Source of the DNA: Pinus tabuliformis
Taxonomy: Eukaryota; Streptophyta; Pinopsida; Pinales; Pinaceae
Assembly: GCA_031772625.1 (NCBI GenBank)
Contig: CM062815.1
Coordinates: forward strand, 122,001,977 to 122,065,976
Reading direction: 5' to 3'
Length of the DNA: 64,000 nt
In this document: positions 47,532 through 58,330 of the stretch, piece by piece
How the letters are laid out: each line of letters starts with the position of its first letter
How positions within the stretch are numbered: the stretch's first letter is position 1
Made by a program: the position numbers and the translations under genes
The notes under the pieces: model-generated
What the model saw: the letters and a program-made list of their open reading frames with translations, nothing else
Databases searched by the model: none
Told to the model about the DNA's origin: nothing

Positions 47532-48310
47532 CTCCCTCTTAGTGAGGGAGGTACGTCCAATACTAGGAAGTAAATCATTATCATCATCATTACTCACAAC
47601 ACTTACCCAACTCTTAGCGCTCATAATTGCAACAATCCATATACGGTGAACTATGCTCTTCTCGGAAGTGTCACTGTCACTAGAAGCATCCTTCTTCTTA
47701 TTCTTTTCCTGTAGTGTCTTCCACTCTCTCCATGATTTCTTCTTGGCAGTTGTAGGAGTACCCTTGCTCCCCACTGACCATGCACTCTTCTTGGGCTGCA
47801 AAGTCTCCCTCTCAAACTAGACTTCCTCTGAGTTTCTGGAACCTGGACCTTCTTAGGAAGATGTACCTTATTCTCAGGAACCTGTACCTACTCCTCTGAA
47901 GCCTGCACTTGATCCTACTTCTATGGAACTTGTACCTTCTCCACCTGCTTCTTTCCATGATCAACATGATTTCCTGTCAACTTGTAGAGACCATGCTCTC
48001 TAACTCTGAGTAAAATCCCATCGGACTTAGAGCCTCTAGGCCTGAGTCATGCTTTCCCATCCAGGAACAAGACCTCAAACCCTTTCCTCTTGATCATCGA
48101 GATGGAAATCACGTTATATCTGTGCCTCAGTACAAACATTACATCCTTGACCTACATGTCCTGTCTCCATCCTGAATGGCACAACACCCAATCCTCAGAT
48201 CTTCAACTGACTCTTATCGCCCAACACCATGTGCAACTTCGATTCCCATTCAGCTAGAGTCCCAAAAACCTCCCGTGACCCTGTCATATGCTTCATCGCA
48301 CCATTGTCCA
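47532..48310 (-). pseudogene. Protease / GAG-pre-integrase remnant of the copia-derived element
   Basis: Minus-strand reading from 48310 gives MDNGAMKHMTGSREVF, the copia protease/spacer signature (DSGA..HMTG) with its first residues cut off by the gypsy insertion. Decayed GAG-pre-integrase-like sequence follows. The segment 47801-47526 is Lys/Ser-rich, and a polypurine tract (CTAAGAGGGAG) sits next to the LTR at 47532-47545. Confidence 0.7.
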
Positions 48311-48643
48311 TGTTATGAAACCAGCTCAAGAAAAGATAGAAAAGAAAGATCAACGCCTTAGAATTCAGCCTCTTCGAGGGGGCAACCTCCTTTACATTAC
48401 ATAAATGAACAATTCTTTGATGATACAAATGAAAATACCTCCTTTCTATATATAGGAGTCTAAGTGGTCCCAATACAATCCAAGCCTACATAACAATAAT
48501 ATTGTAGGGCACAACAATAACAATAGTGGGCTTCTATGTGGCACAATAGTAACAATATGGGGGTAATAGGGGCACAACAGTATAAATAAGGGGTATGACT
48601 ACAATAGTAATGGGGTAATCACTAGTATTATAGGGACCCAACA
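48311..48643 (-). repeat. Gypsy 3' LTR
   Basis: 333 bp. Differs from the 5' LTR by one extra A near 48480 and one G/A change near 48597. Confidence 0.93.
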
Positions 48644-48672
48644 TGCCCCTCTCCTTCAAAAAAGTGTTGTCC
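48644..48672 (-). promoter_or_regulatory. Gypsy polypurine tract and gag-pol 3' end
   Basis: On the minus strand, TTGAAGGAGAGGGGCA precedes the LTR: a purine run in the plus-strand primer position, immediately after the gag-pol stop. Confidence 0.8.
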
Positions 48673-51600
48673 TCAACGCTTGAGTAGTTCTGGATACTTC
48701 TGCATAAAATTCTCATCTTCCCATGTGGAATCTTCAGTGGATAAGTTCTTCCACTTGATAAGATACTCTGAAATTGATCGATTTCGTAGCTGTCGAGTTC
48801 TTGTTTCTGTGACTGCTTCCGGTTCCAATATAATTTTTCCTTCCTCATCAAGTTCTGGCAATTTTGTTTGAATTGGGAGCTTGTCACCTATAACCTTCTT
48901 TAAACATGAAACATGGAAAACTGGGTGCAATCGAGAAGCTGCAGGAAGCTCCAATTTGTATGCCATAGTACCAATCTTTTGCAACACCTTGTACGGACCA
49001 TAATACTTTGGTGATAATTTATTATCCTTCTTAGCTTGCTTTAGGGACATTTGCTTATATGGTTGTAGCCGTAGGAATACCCAATCACCTACATCAAAAC
49101 TTCTTTCACTGCGATGTTGATCTGCCTGTTGTTTCATTCTATTTTGTGCCAACACGAGGTTATCCTTTAAGAGTTGGAGGACTTGTTGTTGATGTTCGAT
49201 GTGATGTTCCACTGCCTGAACCTTAGAATTTTCTCTTAAATATGATGTGATGGATGGTGGTTGATACCCATAAAGTGCCATAAATGGGGTCATTTTTGTT
49301 GCTGTATGGAAGGAAGTGTTATACCACCATTCAGCCAGAGGCAACCATTTGACCCATTGTGTCTGTTTATCAGATACAAAGCAACGAAGATATCCTTCCA
49401 AACATTTGTTTACTATCTCAGTTTGCCCATCAGATTGAGGATGATAAGATGAGCTATGAGCTAACTGAGTACCAAGACAAGAAAATAATTCTGTCCAAAA
49501 ATTTCCAGTGAAAATGGGATCTCTGTCACTTACAATAATCTTTGGGTTTCCATGTAGCTTTTGAACTGTTTCCATAAATGCAGTAGAAACTGTACTGGCT
49601 TTAAATGGATGTGATAATGCACAAAAGTGTGCATACTTGGTAAGTCTGTCAACTACCACCATGATGACACTCTTTCCCTCAGACTTGGGTAAACCTGTGA
49701 TAAAATCCATTGAAACCTCCTCCCAACGTTGGCTTGGAATGGATAAAGGTTGTAATAGACCCGGTGTCTTAATTGTTTCAACTTTATTTTGCTGGCAAAC
49801 CAAACATTCCGCCACAAACTTTTGAATATCTGATTTAAGGCCATCCCAAAAAAATTCCTTCTTAACCCTGTGGTAAGTTTTTAAAAATCCTGAGTGCCCT
49901 CCTAAGGGAGAAGTGTGCAATTCCATAAGAATCTTTTGTTTTAGCTGGGAATTCTTACAGAGGTATAAGCGATCTTTGTACCATAACGAATCATTTTTCC
50001 AGCTAAATGTATCAGAAGTACTGGAATCTTGTTGTAGCTTTCGAATAAGTGCCCACACTTCTTCGTCATTCTTCCATTCCTCCCTTGCTTCGTTTATCCA
50101 ATCTGGTTGGATAATAGAAATGGCACACAACAATGCTTCCACATCCTCATCCTTTCTTGAGAGTGCATCTGCCACCACATTTTGCTTCCCTTTTTTGTAG
50201 ATGATTTCAAAGTCATAACCCAACATCTTTGTGACCCACTTTTGTTGCTCTTCAGAGGATAATCTTTGTTCTAAAAAGTATTTAAGGCTATCATGATCCG
50301 TTTTTACCTTGAAGTGTCTTCCCATTAGGTAGGGTCGCCATTTCTTAAGTGCATGGAGTATTGCCAACATTTCCTTCTCATAAATAGCTTTGCTTAAAAA
50401 CTTTCCCTTGATTGGACGACTTTCAAAAGCAATGGGTCTTTCATCTTGCATTAGAACAGCACCAATTCCATTTCCTGAAGCATCACATTCCACAATAAAG
50501 GTTTTTGTGAAGTCCGGTGTAGCTAAGACCGGTGCTTGGCACATTGCCTCTTTAAGATGTTCAAAGGCCTTTGTTGCTTCCGGAGTCCATGAAAATGAAT
50601 CTTTCTTCAATAATGTTGTTAGAGGTGCTGCTATTCTCCCATAATTCTTAACAAACTTGCGATAATACCCTGTCAACCCAAGAAATCCTCGCAGATGCTT
50701 TATGGATGTGGGGATTTTCCATTCCTTAATGGCTTTAATTTTGCTAGGGTCTACCTTAACTCCTTCATGAGATACAATATGACCCAAATATTCCACCTCC
50801 TGGACTCCAAAGAAACATTTGGATCTTTTTGCATATAATTGTTTCTCCTCCAATAGTTGTAGCACCCTGTCAACATGTTCAACATGATCCTTCCAAGACT
50901 TGCTGTAGATTAGTATATCATCAAAAAATACTAACACAAATTTTCTAAGGAATGGTTTGAAAATTGAATTCATCAAACCTTGAAATGTTGAAGGTGCATT
51001 GGTAAGGCCAAAAGGCATGACCAAAAATTCATAATGACCCTCATGAGTTCTAAATGCCGTTTTTGGAATGTCTTCAATCTTCATTCTGATTTGATGATAT
51101 CCCGAACGAAGATCCAACTTGGTGAAGTAAATTGATCCATGCAATTCATCCAGTAATTCATCAATAACAGGAATGGGGAACTTATCTTTAATAGTGAGCT
51201 TGTTGAGCTCCCTATAATCTGGACACATGCGCCATGATCCATCCTTCTTGTGCACCAATACTACTGGAGCTGAGAAAGAACTTTGACTCGGTTGAATTAT
51301 ACCAGCCTCTAGCATTTCTGCAACCATACGTTCAATTTCACTTTTTTGGACATAGGGATATCTGTACGGCCTGATGTTTGGAGGAACACTTCCTGGAATC
51401 AGATGAATAGCATGATCATGATCACGCATAGGTGGGAGACCCTTGGGAGTCTCAAATACCTTGGAATGATTGTCCAAGACTTTTTGGAGATCTGGAGAAA
51501 TAGATGATTCCAATGTGGAAACATCTAGCGAACATAATTGTGCAATTACACCTCTTTGCTCCTTTTTTAGAAGCTTTGTCATACCATTAGAGCTGATTAT

Positions 51601-53196
51601 CTTTCCTGGTTTCCCTGCAATACCCCTTAATTCAACTTCCTTTCCTTCCACAGAAAATTTGATGAAAAGTTCTTGAAAATTAAAAGCTATTGTACCCAAG
51701 GATTGTAGCCATTGGACTCCTAGTACAACATCCGCACCTCCCATTGGAATGGAAAGCATTGGGCTAGTCAATACATATTCTCCCATGGATAGCTTGATAT
51801 TATGGCACTTTCCAGAGCAATTTATTGTTCCTCCATTTGCAATCATCACTTGACACTCTGGTGCTGGATATAGGAAGCAATTCAATTCTTTTGCTACCCT
51901 ACAATGAATAAAATTGTGGGTGCTTCCTGAATCAATCAACACTATTACCTTTTTCTTCTTGATTTGTCCTTCTATCTTGATGGTTTGAGGAGTGGTAATT
52001 CCCGCCAATGCATTACAAGATATGGTCGGATTTATTTGTTCTTCATCTAGGCTTTGTTCCTGGAATATATCCTCTTCTTTTGACCTTTCTTGCTCCTTTT
52101 CTTCTTCCTCTTCACAATCTATGTAGAATAATTTCTTCTCAGCACACTTATGACCTTTTGTGTATTTGCTATCACAATTGTAACAAAGCCCTTTTGCTCT
52201 TTTTTCTTCCAATTGTTGTGGTGTCAACCTTGTAGGTTGTGGAAGACTATGGGCAACACTTCCGTCTTTATAGTTGTGAATGGTATGCTTCCTAGTTGCC
52301 ATAATTTTGCTTTCCATTTTTCTTGCTAACCTGAATGCCTTCTCTAATGAATCAGGTTCCCAAAGGCGCACATCATGTTGGATATTATCCTTTAAAGACC
52401 CTATGAACACATCAATCCTATGCTCCTCTGGAATATCTTTTACCCTTATGTTCAATTTTTGGAACTCCTCAATGTGCTCCATTATTGAACCCTTTTGTTT
52501 GAGACTTATCAATTGGCTAAAAAAAGTGTTGCTTTTTGTATCCTCATAATGTGCTATCAATTCTTCCGTAAAAATTGCCCAAGTGATAAATTGTTTACGA
52601 GAACAAAGCCATTGATACCATACAAACTGATTTGGTTCCAAATATAAAGTTGCCATACGTACCTTTTGTGTGTTTTGCACATTATTGAGATCGAAGAATT
52701 GCTCCATCTGTAATATCCATGTGGCGGGATCCTTGCCATCAAACTTCCTCATATCGATTTTTGGAACATGGTGAGTCTTCGATCCAACATTAGAGTCTAT
52801 GGAATCATGATTAACATTTCTTTTGTTCTCATCATGAGTTTCCTTTACTACCTTTTCACCATTAGTAAGTATTTCTTGTAGAAAATTTGTCAAATCTGTC
52901 TTCAAATCTGCCATGTCTGTCTTCAAATCTGTCTTCAAATCTGCCATGTTTATCTTCAAATCTGTCTTCAAATCATCCATCTTAGCTTCCATGCCCTTCA
53001 TCTTAGATTCCACGCCATTTATCTTAGATTCCACACCATTTATCTTAGCTTCTGTTAGCTTTTGTGAGCGTGACATTTGTTGCACTTGTTCTTGTAATTT
53101 TGATATATCATGTAGCATTTCTTCCTCTTCTTCATGAGTCATGCTAGAGCTTTCAGGTTCCTTACTAGGTGTTTGCATTTTCTTTCCTCGGGGCAT
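48673..53196 (-). CDS. Gypsy gag-pol polyprotein with chromodomain, unbroken 1507 codons
   Basis: The start is the first Met after the leader (53196). Residues 20-105 form a coiled coil with heptad-like repeats. The gag retrotrans_gag domain follows (~150-300), then a CCHC-like knuckle ([14 protein letters not shown], ~350). Further on come the protease DSG (~445), RT with FFDD (~775), RNase H (ECDAS, ~920) and integrase with HHCC zinc (~1090-1130) and DDE core (MDFITGL; SDRDPIF; QTEIVNK). A C-terminal chromodomain ([17 protein letters not shown]) ends the protein. Chromodomains of this type direct integration to marked chromatin. All catalytic residues I can locate are present and no stop or shift interrupts the frame. 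Confidence 0.95.
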   Translation of the reverse strand: MPRGKKMQTPSKEPESSSMTHEEEEEMLHDISKLQEQVQQMSRSQKLTEAKINGVESKINGVESKMKGMEAKMDDLKTDLKINMADLKTDLKTDMADLKTDLTNFLQEILTNGEKVVKETHDENKRNVNHDSIDSNVGSKTHHVPKIDMRKFDGKDPATWILQMEQFFDLNNVQNTQKVRMATLYLEPNQFVWYQWLCSRKQFITWAIFTEELIAHYEDTKSNTFFSQLISLKQKGSIMEHIEEFQKLNIRVKDIPEEHRIDVFIGSLKDNIQHDVRLWEPDSLEKAFRLARKMESKIMATRKHTIHNYKDGSVAHSLPQPTRLTPQQLEEKRAKGLCYNCDSKYTKGHKCAEKKLFYIDCEEEEEKEQERSKEEDIFQEQSLDEEQINPTISCNALAGITTPQTIKIEGQIKKKKVIVLIDSGSTHNFIHCRVAKELNCFLYPAPECQVMIANGGTINCSGKCHNIKLSMGEYVLTSPMLSIPMGGADVVLGVQWLQSLGTIAFNFQELFIKFSVEGKEVELRGIAGKPGKIISSNGMTKLLKKEQRGVIAQLCSLDVSTLESSISPDLQKVLDNHSKVFETPKGLPPMRDHDHAIHLIPGSVPPNIRPYRYPYVQKSEIERMVAEMLEAGIIQPSQSSFSAPVVLVHKKDGSWRMCPDYRELNKLTIKDKFPIPVIDELLDELHGSIYFTKLDLRSGYHQIRMKIEDIPKTAFRTHEGHYEFLVMPFGLTNAPSTFQGLMNSIFKPFLRKFVLVFFDDILIYSKSWKDHVEHVDRVLQLLEEKQLYAKRSKCFFGVQEVEYLGHIVSHEGVKVDPSKIKAIKEWKIPTSIKHLRGFLGLTGYYRKFVKNYGRIAAPLTTLLKKDSFSWTPEATKAFEHLKEAMCQAPVLATPDFTKTFIVECDASGNGIGAVLMQDERPIAFESRPIKGKFLSKAIYEKEMLAILHALKKWRPYLMGRHFKVKTDHDSLKYFLEQRLSSEEQQKWVTKMLGYDFEIIYKKGKQNVVADALSRKDEDVEALLCAISIIQPDWINEAREEWKNDEEVWALIRKLQQDSSTSDTFSWKNDSLWYKDRLYLCKNSQLKQKILMELHTSPLGGHSGFLKTYHRVKKEFFWDGLKSDIQKFVAECLVCQQNKVETIKTPGLLQPLSIPSQRWEEVSMDFITGLPKSEGKSVIMVVVDRLTKYAHFCALSHPFKASTVSTAFMETVQKLHGNPKIIVSDRDPIFTGNFWTELFSCLGTQLAHSSSYHPQSDGQTEIVNKCLEGYLRCFVSDKQTQWVKWLPLAEWWYNTSFHTATKMTPFMALYGYQPPSITSYLRENSKVQAVEHHIEHQQQVLQLLKDNLVLAQNRMKQQADQHRSERSFDVGDWVFLRLQPYKQMSLKQAKKDNKLSPKYYGPYKVLQKIGTMAYKLELPAASRLHPVFHVSCLKKVIGDKLPIQTKLPELDEEGKIILEPEAVTETRTRQLRNRSISEYLIKWKNLSTEDSTWEDENFMQKYPELLKR

Positions 53197-53843
53197 CAGT
53201 TACCGATAATAATGCTTTACTATGCCCTTTGAATTCCGTTAAACCAAGCTTACACAAAAATTAAAAAAAAACTACACATCTTTTTTCACTTTATAGAAGC
53301 CTGATATTGAATCTGATGTATCTCTGTAATTTCAGATCATCCAATTCTGAAGTTGCAACCTGTAGTAGCCTTCGGCGTCCTCTTTCCAATGCCACAAGTC
53401 TGAGCCCAATTGGATTCTCCAAGGAAGAGTTATGTGAAATCTCCCACAGTGACTTGCTTTTAGACTGGTTCAGTAGAGCGAACTTGTACGACGTGCCACT
53501 AGTCACTGTTTCAACCTTTGAATCTGAAAAACACAGACAAGAAACTACAGTCCATCCTCTTTCTGTACCTTTTTACGAAATTTCAATCCGATCCTCAGAG
53601 AGAGAGTTATGAAGATTTTCCCCAGGTCACCTGTTTTGAATGTAATTCAGGAGTCTGCAAAAAGGCCAACTTCCTCAGATCATATCGCCGAAACTATCGC
53701 GCTAAAAGCTCTGAAATTCGGACCCAAGGTTCAGCGCCAATTCTTCTCAAATGGGTTTTTTTTTGCGACTTCTAAAACGTCACAGAAAAGAAGTTATAGC
53801 GAAAATGCCACGATGACCTGTTTGGAGCAGCGAAACCCTAGAA
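53197..53843 (-). other. Gypsy 5' leader
   Basis: About 650 bp between the primer-binding site and the gag start. Frames on either strand here lack family features. Confidence 0.6.
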
Positions 53844-53861
53844 TCCAAAGCTCTGATACCA
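53844..53861 (-). promoter_or_regulatory. Gypsy primer-binding site
   Basis: On the minus strand TGGTATCAGAGC and six more bases follow the 5' LTR after a two-base spacer. The first twelve match the initiator tRNA-Met 3' end. Confidence 0.9.
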
Positions 53862-53863
53862 AA

Positions 53864-54195
53864 TGTTATGAAACCAGCTCAAGAAAAGATAGAAAAGAAA
53901 GATCAACGCCTTAGAATTCAGCCTCTTCGAGGGGGCAACCTCCTTTACATTACATAAATGAACAATTCTTTGATGATACAAATGAAAATACCTCCTTTCT
54001 ATATATAGGAGTCTAAGTGGTCCCAATACAATCCAGCCTACATAACAATAATATTGTAGGGCACAACAATAACAATAGTGGGCTTCTATGTGGCACAATA
54101 GTAACAATATGGGGGTAATAGGGGCACAACAGTATAAATAAGGGGTATAACTACAATAGTAATGGGGTAATCACTAGTATTATAGGGACCCAACA
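53864..54195 (-). repeat. Gypsy 5' LTR
   Basis: 332 bp, TGTTATG...CCAACA in plus-strand reading. Nearly identical to the 3' LTR. Confidence 0.93.
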
Positions 54196-54728
54196 TATGT
54201 ACCATTCATCCATATTTATAATACCCTATGAGAAATGAGAAATCATAGCAAAGTCCTCCTCTTCCAATCTCCTGGTGAGATCATCTATCTTAGCTAAAGT
54301 GACAACACCATTGGATTGCTTTCCTTCCCTCTTCTCATCATCTCCCTTCTTCTTCATTGGACATCTCGATGGATAATGACCCATCTCACCAGAGTTGAAA
54401 CACTTGACTTTACTCAAGTCCTTCTTTTGCTTACCCTCCATTCGCGCTACAAGTGCCACGTCATCATCAAAAGACTTCTTCTTTAGATGAAGATCCTTGT
54501 CTCACAAATTTTCCTGAATGAAATCATCCCACAACCTATCATAGTCTGGAAGCTTCTCCCTGGCAATGATCCCTTTAGTGAAGGGCTTCCATTCCTCTGT
54601 GAACCCTTTCAAGGCAATCCTTACCATATCTCCATCTGAGATAGTCACATCGATGGCAGCAAGCTCATTTTTTACTTGAGACAATACCGTTACATACAAG
54701 GTCACGCTTTTACCCTTTATCATCTTGG
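54196..54728 (-). pseudogene. Copia-type gag remnant (UBN2 and zinc knuckle)
   Basis: The upstream half (54723-54502) reads as a UBN2 gag core (SQVKNELAAIDVTISDGDMVRIALKGF..EEW). The next frame (54459-54226) has a knuckle, CFNSGEMGHYPSRC, with one Cys replaced by Ser. Then comes a basic/acidic tail cut off by the gypsy insertion. The N-terminal part of gag is absent because the LTR repeat abuts it. Confidence 0.8.
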
Positions 54729-55972
54729 TGGACTCCAGGAGGGCTGCCTCCTAACACTGTTGCATGTCACTTCTGTTGCATGTACACAGGCTCATAAACC
54801 TGCTCTCTAGGTTGGCCAATTCCTCAGTCCCAATCTGCCTTCTAGTAGCCTCTTTCGTCGATCAAAGAGTTACTCATAAGGCTACAAACATGACCCAATC
54901 TTCAGCTATCTTTTTCACTTCAAGACTGCTATTCTAGGGCTACTTTGGACATCCACACATTGCCCTCCAACAGTCCAAAGATGCCCAATACTACATTGTC
55001 AGTTCTGCTCCTAGGATGAACTCTTCACCACAATGGAAAATCCTCCACACTACACCAATAGGTTGTAATAACTCTGGTCCAACTTGACCCAATTCTCTTC
55101 CAAAACACTGCTCTAATTATATTTTCACACTGTTGTTTGTGGTTGTTCTGGTTAGGGCACTTGCTGCAGCCCTTAACTCCTTTGACAGTCCCCAAACATC
55201 CCACTAATTAACTGCGGCATACCCTTGAAGAACTCCTCCTTTGCTGCCCTATTATCTTGGGCATATACCAACCTCTTAACATGCCCTACGCAAGCCAAAT
55301 TGTGGTGTTATGGCTTGCGGCCTAGCACAGAGCAGTTCTGTAGCAAACAACCCCCCAAAACAATGCCCAAACATGTTCAAACGAGCAACGTTTTAGCCTT
55401 CAAGAACTCAGCCTAACAGCTAGCACCCTCGGCCTCCATGACAACGACTCGGAACCTGTAATGAAGCCAAAACAGACCTCCTTCCTCACATTGTTCTTGC
55501 CTCCTTGTGTTGCGGCTAGGGCATAAATTGTCCCTTCCTCCAATGAGTCCTCTTCTAGAGATGGTGTTGCACTTGTTGGATGCCTTAATGACTCCTCTTC
55601 ACCCTTTATTTATACACACATAAAGGGGCTCCATAAAACTTCATAATGAAAGGCTGCCAACTGTCATGAGCCTAAAACACCTTAGGCCAACCTACATGCA
55701 CGCTTTCCAAATCCACCATAAACCTTTAAAAATTCATATCTTCACTTCTACAACTCAGAATTCAACGATTCTTGAAGCATTGGATTCTCCATTCCACCCT
55801 CTATTGTCTCATGCCATCACATGTATAAATGTGCTCCCGAAAATTCCCCAAACATGATTTGGTGCAAAACCCTATACTTGTGTTCCAAGCCCGCAAGTGA
55901 CCCTTGTGGCATTTTGCCTCCAAACCCCGAACTCTAGGGCTTGTTGTACCTCCCAAGCTACACAAATCAACA
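54729..55972 (-). repeat. 5' LTR of the copia-derived element (3' end probably deleted)
   Basis: Partner of 46288-47531. Its inner edge joins mid-gag directly and no primer-binding site is found. Minus-strand start TGTTGATTTGTG at 55972. Confidence 0.75.
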
Positions 55973-56077
55973 TCTGCCAATATGAAGTTGTACTCCCCAT
56001 GTATTTGTTGTGACCAGGTGTAGACTTACTAATAAAATTACTCATTTTTGTTAAAAAAAACTTTAATTTAAATAAAT
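55973..56077 (+). other. LINE-2 3' UTR, A tail and right target-site duplication
   Basis: A LINE-style 3' end (ACTAATAAAATTACTC) precedes a short A run (56053-56060). The 19-bp duplicate of 32939-32957 follows at 56059-56077. Confidence 0.8.
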
Positions 56078-57240
56078 CTAATCACATATTTACAGCTTCC
56101 AACAACACATTACTATATTGATCTTCACGATTTAACAATCAAGTTAGAATACAAATAACAGGTAAATATTACATGGTTGATACAGGTGAAATTTTTGGAG
56201 GTTCAGGCTTTACGACTCTTAATACTTGTGAACTAAGGTCTCACTACCTAGATAATGGGTCTACCATAGTTGGCTCCTCCTCCTCCTCGACCAAATCTAC
56301 AAAGTTTTTTTGGACCTTATGGAGGAAGAATTGATTGATTATTCAGAAGACTCGCATGAGGGCCTCCAAATTTGGTCCCAATCAAGAGATTTCACGTTGT
56401 TGTCACACTTGACACTTTGGAAGACACTTATGGCAAGTCTACACTCTCCTACTTATTGATTTTTCAAGGTCTTCTGATAGGGTAATCACTTCTAATGATT
56501 TCTTAATTTAATTTTATTATTATCATATACATCATTAAGTAATTACACAAAATATCTCAACATAAGAAAACAATAATGACAACAGGATCATAAAGAAATA
56601 GCCAAACCCACATGTGGGAAAACCCCAAAAAGCATTTTCTTAGAGAAATCATTCAATTCAACAAGAGACGCAATTTGATATTTTCAGTCAAACAAAGTTA
56701 AATTGACCACAAACATATCTAGGCTAAACCTCGTCAACCAGAGACAAACTTGACCTCCTAAATTTTCGGCATGCCTTAGAAATCCATTTTGCCTCATATA
56801 TGTAGCCTTGGGGTTTTGGTGTCTCAAAAGTAAGCTTCAGTCTCCTTATAAATTCTAACTGCCTCAAAGAATTAGATATGCCCATCTGCCTTAGAGAATT
56901 CAATCTCCTATCTTTCTCCCTCTCAAACTCGATTTGCCTTATAAGAAGCTCCACATGAAAAAAAGAAGGAGTGATCTGAATGGCGCTAAGAGGAGAAGGA
57001 TGAGTGGCATATTTCTATTCTTCTTGGGAGGCCAAATGGGGGTTTCTTCATGTTGGGATAACTTGAACATTTGGAGGGATGAATTAATTGTTTTGGTGCC
57101 AAAAAATTCAAATTTCAAAAATTGAAATTCCCTCTTTTGAAGTCGACATAAAAACTATATTTGTATTTATCATTTCACGTATATTTTGGAGGGCTAGAAC
57201 AAATTATAAAGACCAACTATAGCTACAAAATTTCAACACT
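56078..57240 (-). other. Intergenic DNA with a candidate copia LTR
   Basis: At 57240 the minus strand reads a purine-rich tract (CTAAGAGGAAG) followed by TGTTGAAATTTTG, a typical copia polypurine tract and LTR start. The LTR would extend left, but its far end was not found. The segment 56724-56954 has a weak charged frame, not supported as a gene. Confidence 0.4.
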
Positions 57241-58330
57241 TCCTCTTAGCTATGGAGGTATTCATAATAAATTCTTGAGATGTATCTCTTTGTTGAAAAT
57301 TTTCTCTATCCCAAGAAAAGGTTGAAGGAGCTTGCTATGTTGGTGAATCCATCCAGCTCATGTTTTATTACAGAACCATGTGGAAAGTGTCCTACATTAG
57401 GATCATGCTCAACAAGTCGTCATTTGGAGCAAAATCACCAATTATCCGAGTCATCACTTAGAACTTGGTCAACACGTGTGACCTATGGTGACACCTTGGG
57501 ATATTACCATTCCTACATGCTAATTGAATGGCAATTATCCTACCTAATGCTAAAGACACTCACTCACCCACTTGGGGAGCACTTTGGGCCTTAATGCTAT
57601 CTGGGCCATTCTCCCTAGCCACATTACATTGCCAATACTTTGACTTGTCTATATCTTGACGTAGGGAGAATGCGTTCCCTTTAATGCTATAAGATAAACA
57701 CTCCCTCTGACTGAGAGAAGCATTCTCAACTAATCTAAACTTGTCCCTAAAGTATACTAACTTCACCCTAGGACAAAGGCTTTATAAGAATGTCAACATC
57801 CTACTTGTTTGTAGAAATGTATTGGAGCCTTGCTGCTCTCTTTTGTACAATATCCCAAATGTGGTGTTACTATGATATCAATGTGCCTCAACCTGCTATC
57901 ATGGTTGTCTCTTGCTCCTGATCAAACAATCCTTCAATTAGCTTTCAAAGCCACACTGCTTCACAACTTGCCAAACTAGCTGCGGTATACTTAGCCTCTG
58001 TAGTCCTGTGTAAAATAGATGTTTATTTCCTACCCAAGCAGAATCCAAACTGAGTCATTTTCTCCAACACTCTCTGCCCATTTTGAATTTGCATATCCCC
58101 GAGTTGTACTTCTCAATTCACATCAAACAATACCATGCAGGTACCTCAACACATGTTGTGCCAAAACTACTTTATGATCACCTTGACTAGGTGTTATCTT
58201 TAATACTGGAATAGATCTTGTTGTGGCAATATCGACGACTCCTTCTAGCTTCTGCCACACTTCTAGTTCTAAAAAATAAAGTATCCAATCAAGATCCTTC
58301 ATCTTGAACTCATAGGTCAACTCTCTCTGA
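57241..58330 (-). pseudogene. Copia RT/RNase H remnant, minus strand
   Basis: 58320-58123 reads MTYEFKMKDLDWILYFLELEV, the RT tail of copia (..DLG..YFLGLEV), then HVLRYLHGIV. Further down, broken frames give an EAKYTAASLASCEAVWL stretch and the RNase H end (LVYFRDKF near 57764). A polypurine tract (CAGAGGGAG) followed by TGTTTATC lies at 57700, marking another LTR start. Two tract/LTR signatures within 460 bp (57240, 57700) suggest overlapping element remains. Confidence 0.7.

Larger units (their letters stand above)
48311..54195 (-). mobile_element. Ty3/gypsy chromovirus (Reina-like), apparently intact and young
   Basis: The element is 5885 bp. LTRs of 333 bp (48311-48643) and 332 bp (53864-54195) start TGTTATG and end CCAACA. 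They differ by one indel and one substitution by eye. A perfect-looking initiator tRNA-Met primer-binding site, an unbroken gag-pol frame with terminal chromodomain and a polypurine tract are present. Short LTRs, ~5.9 kb size and a C-terminal chromodomain suggest the Reina lineage. It splits a copia protease region. The expected 5-bp target duplication is not seen (GTCCA left, TATGT right). Confidence 0.93.
46288..55972 (-). mobile_element. Copia-derived non-autonomous LTR element, interrupted by a gypsy element
   Basis: Two direct repeats of about 1.24 kb (46288-47531 and 54729-55972) flank copia gag and protease remnants on the minus strand. A polypurine tract followed by TGTTGATTTGTG lies at the 47531 end, which sets the orientation. 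Internal sequence totals only ~1.3 kb once the gypsy insert is removed. I find gag (54723-54226), a protease-like HMTGS stretch (~48290) and decayed sequence, but no integrase, RT or RNase H. On the right, the repeat runs straight into mid-gag with no primer-binding site, so the 5' LTR end and gag start are probably deleted. No target duplication was found. Confidence 0.75.
32958..56058 (+). mobile_element. Second LINE, old, split by nested LTR elements
   Basis: A plant LINE starts just after the target duplication at 32957 and ends in a short A tail at about 56053-56060, preceded by a LINE-like 3' UTR (actaataaaattactc). ORF1 and the ORF2 endonuclease/RT parts lie at 33.1-36.6 kb. RT-distal and RNase H parts lie at 42.33-44.3 kb. 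A copia element (36642-42330) separates them, and a copia-derived element carrying a gypsy element (46288-55972) lies before the tail. Without these inserts the LINE would be about 7-8 kb, somewhat more than the first LINE, so part of 44.3-46.3 kb may be another insert. Confidence 0.75.
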
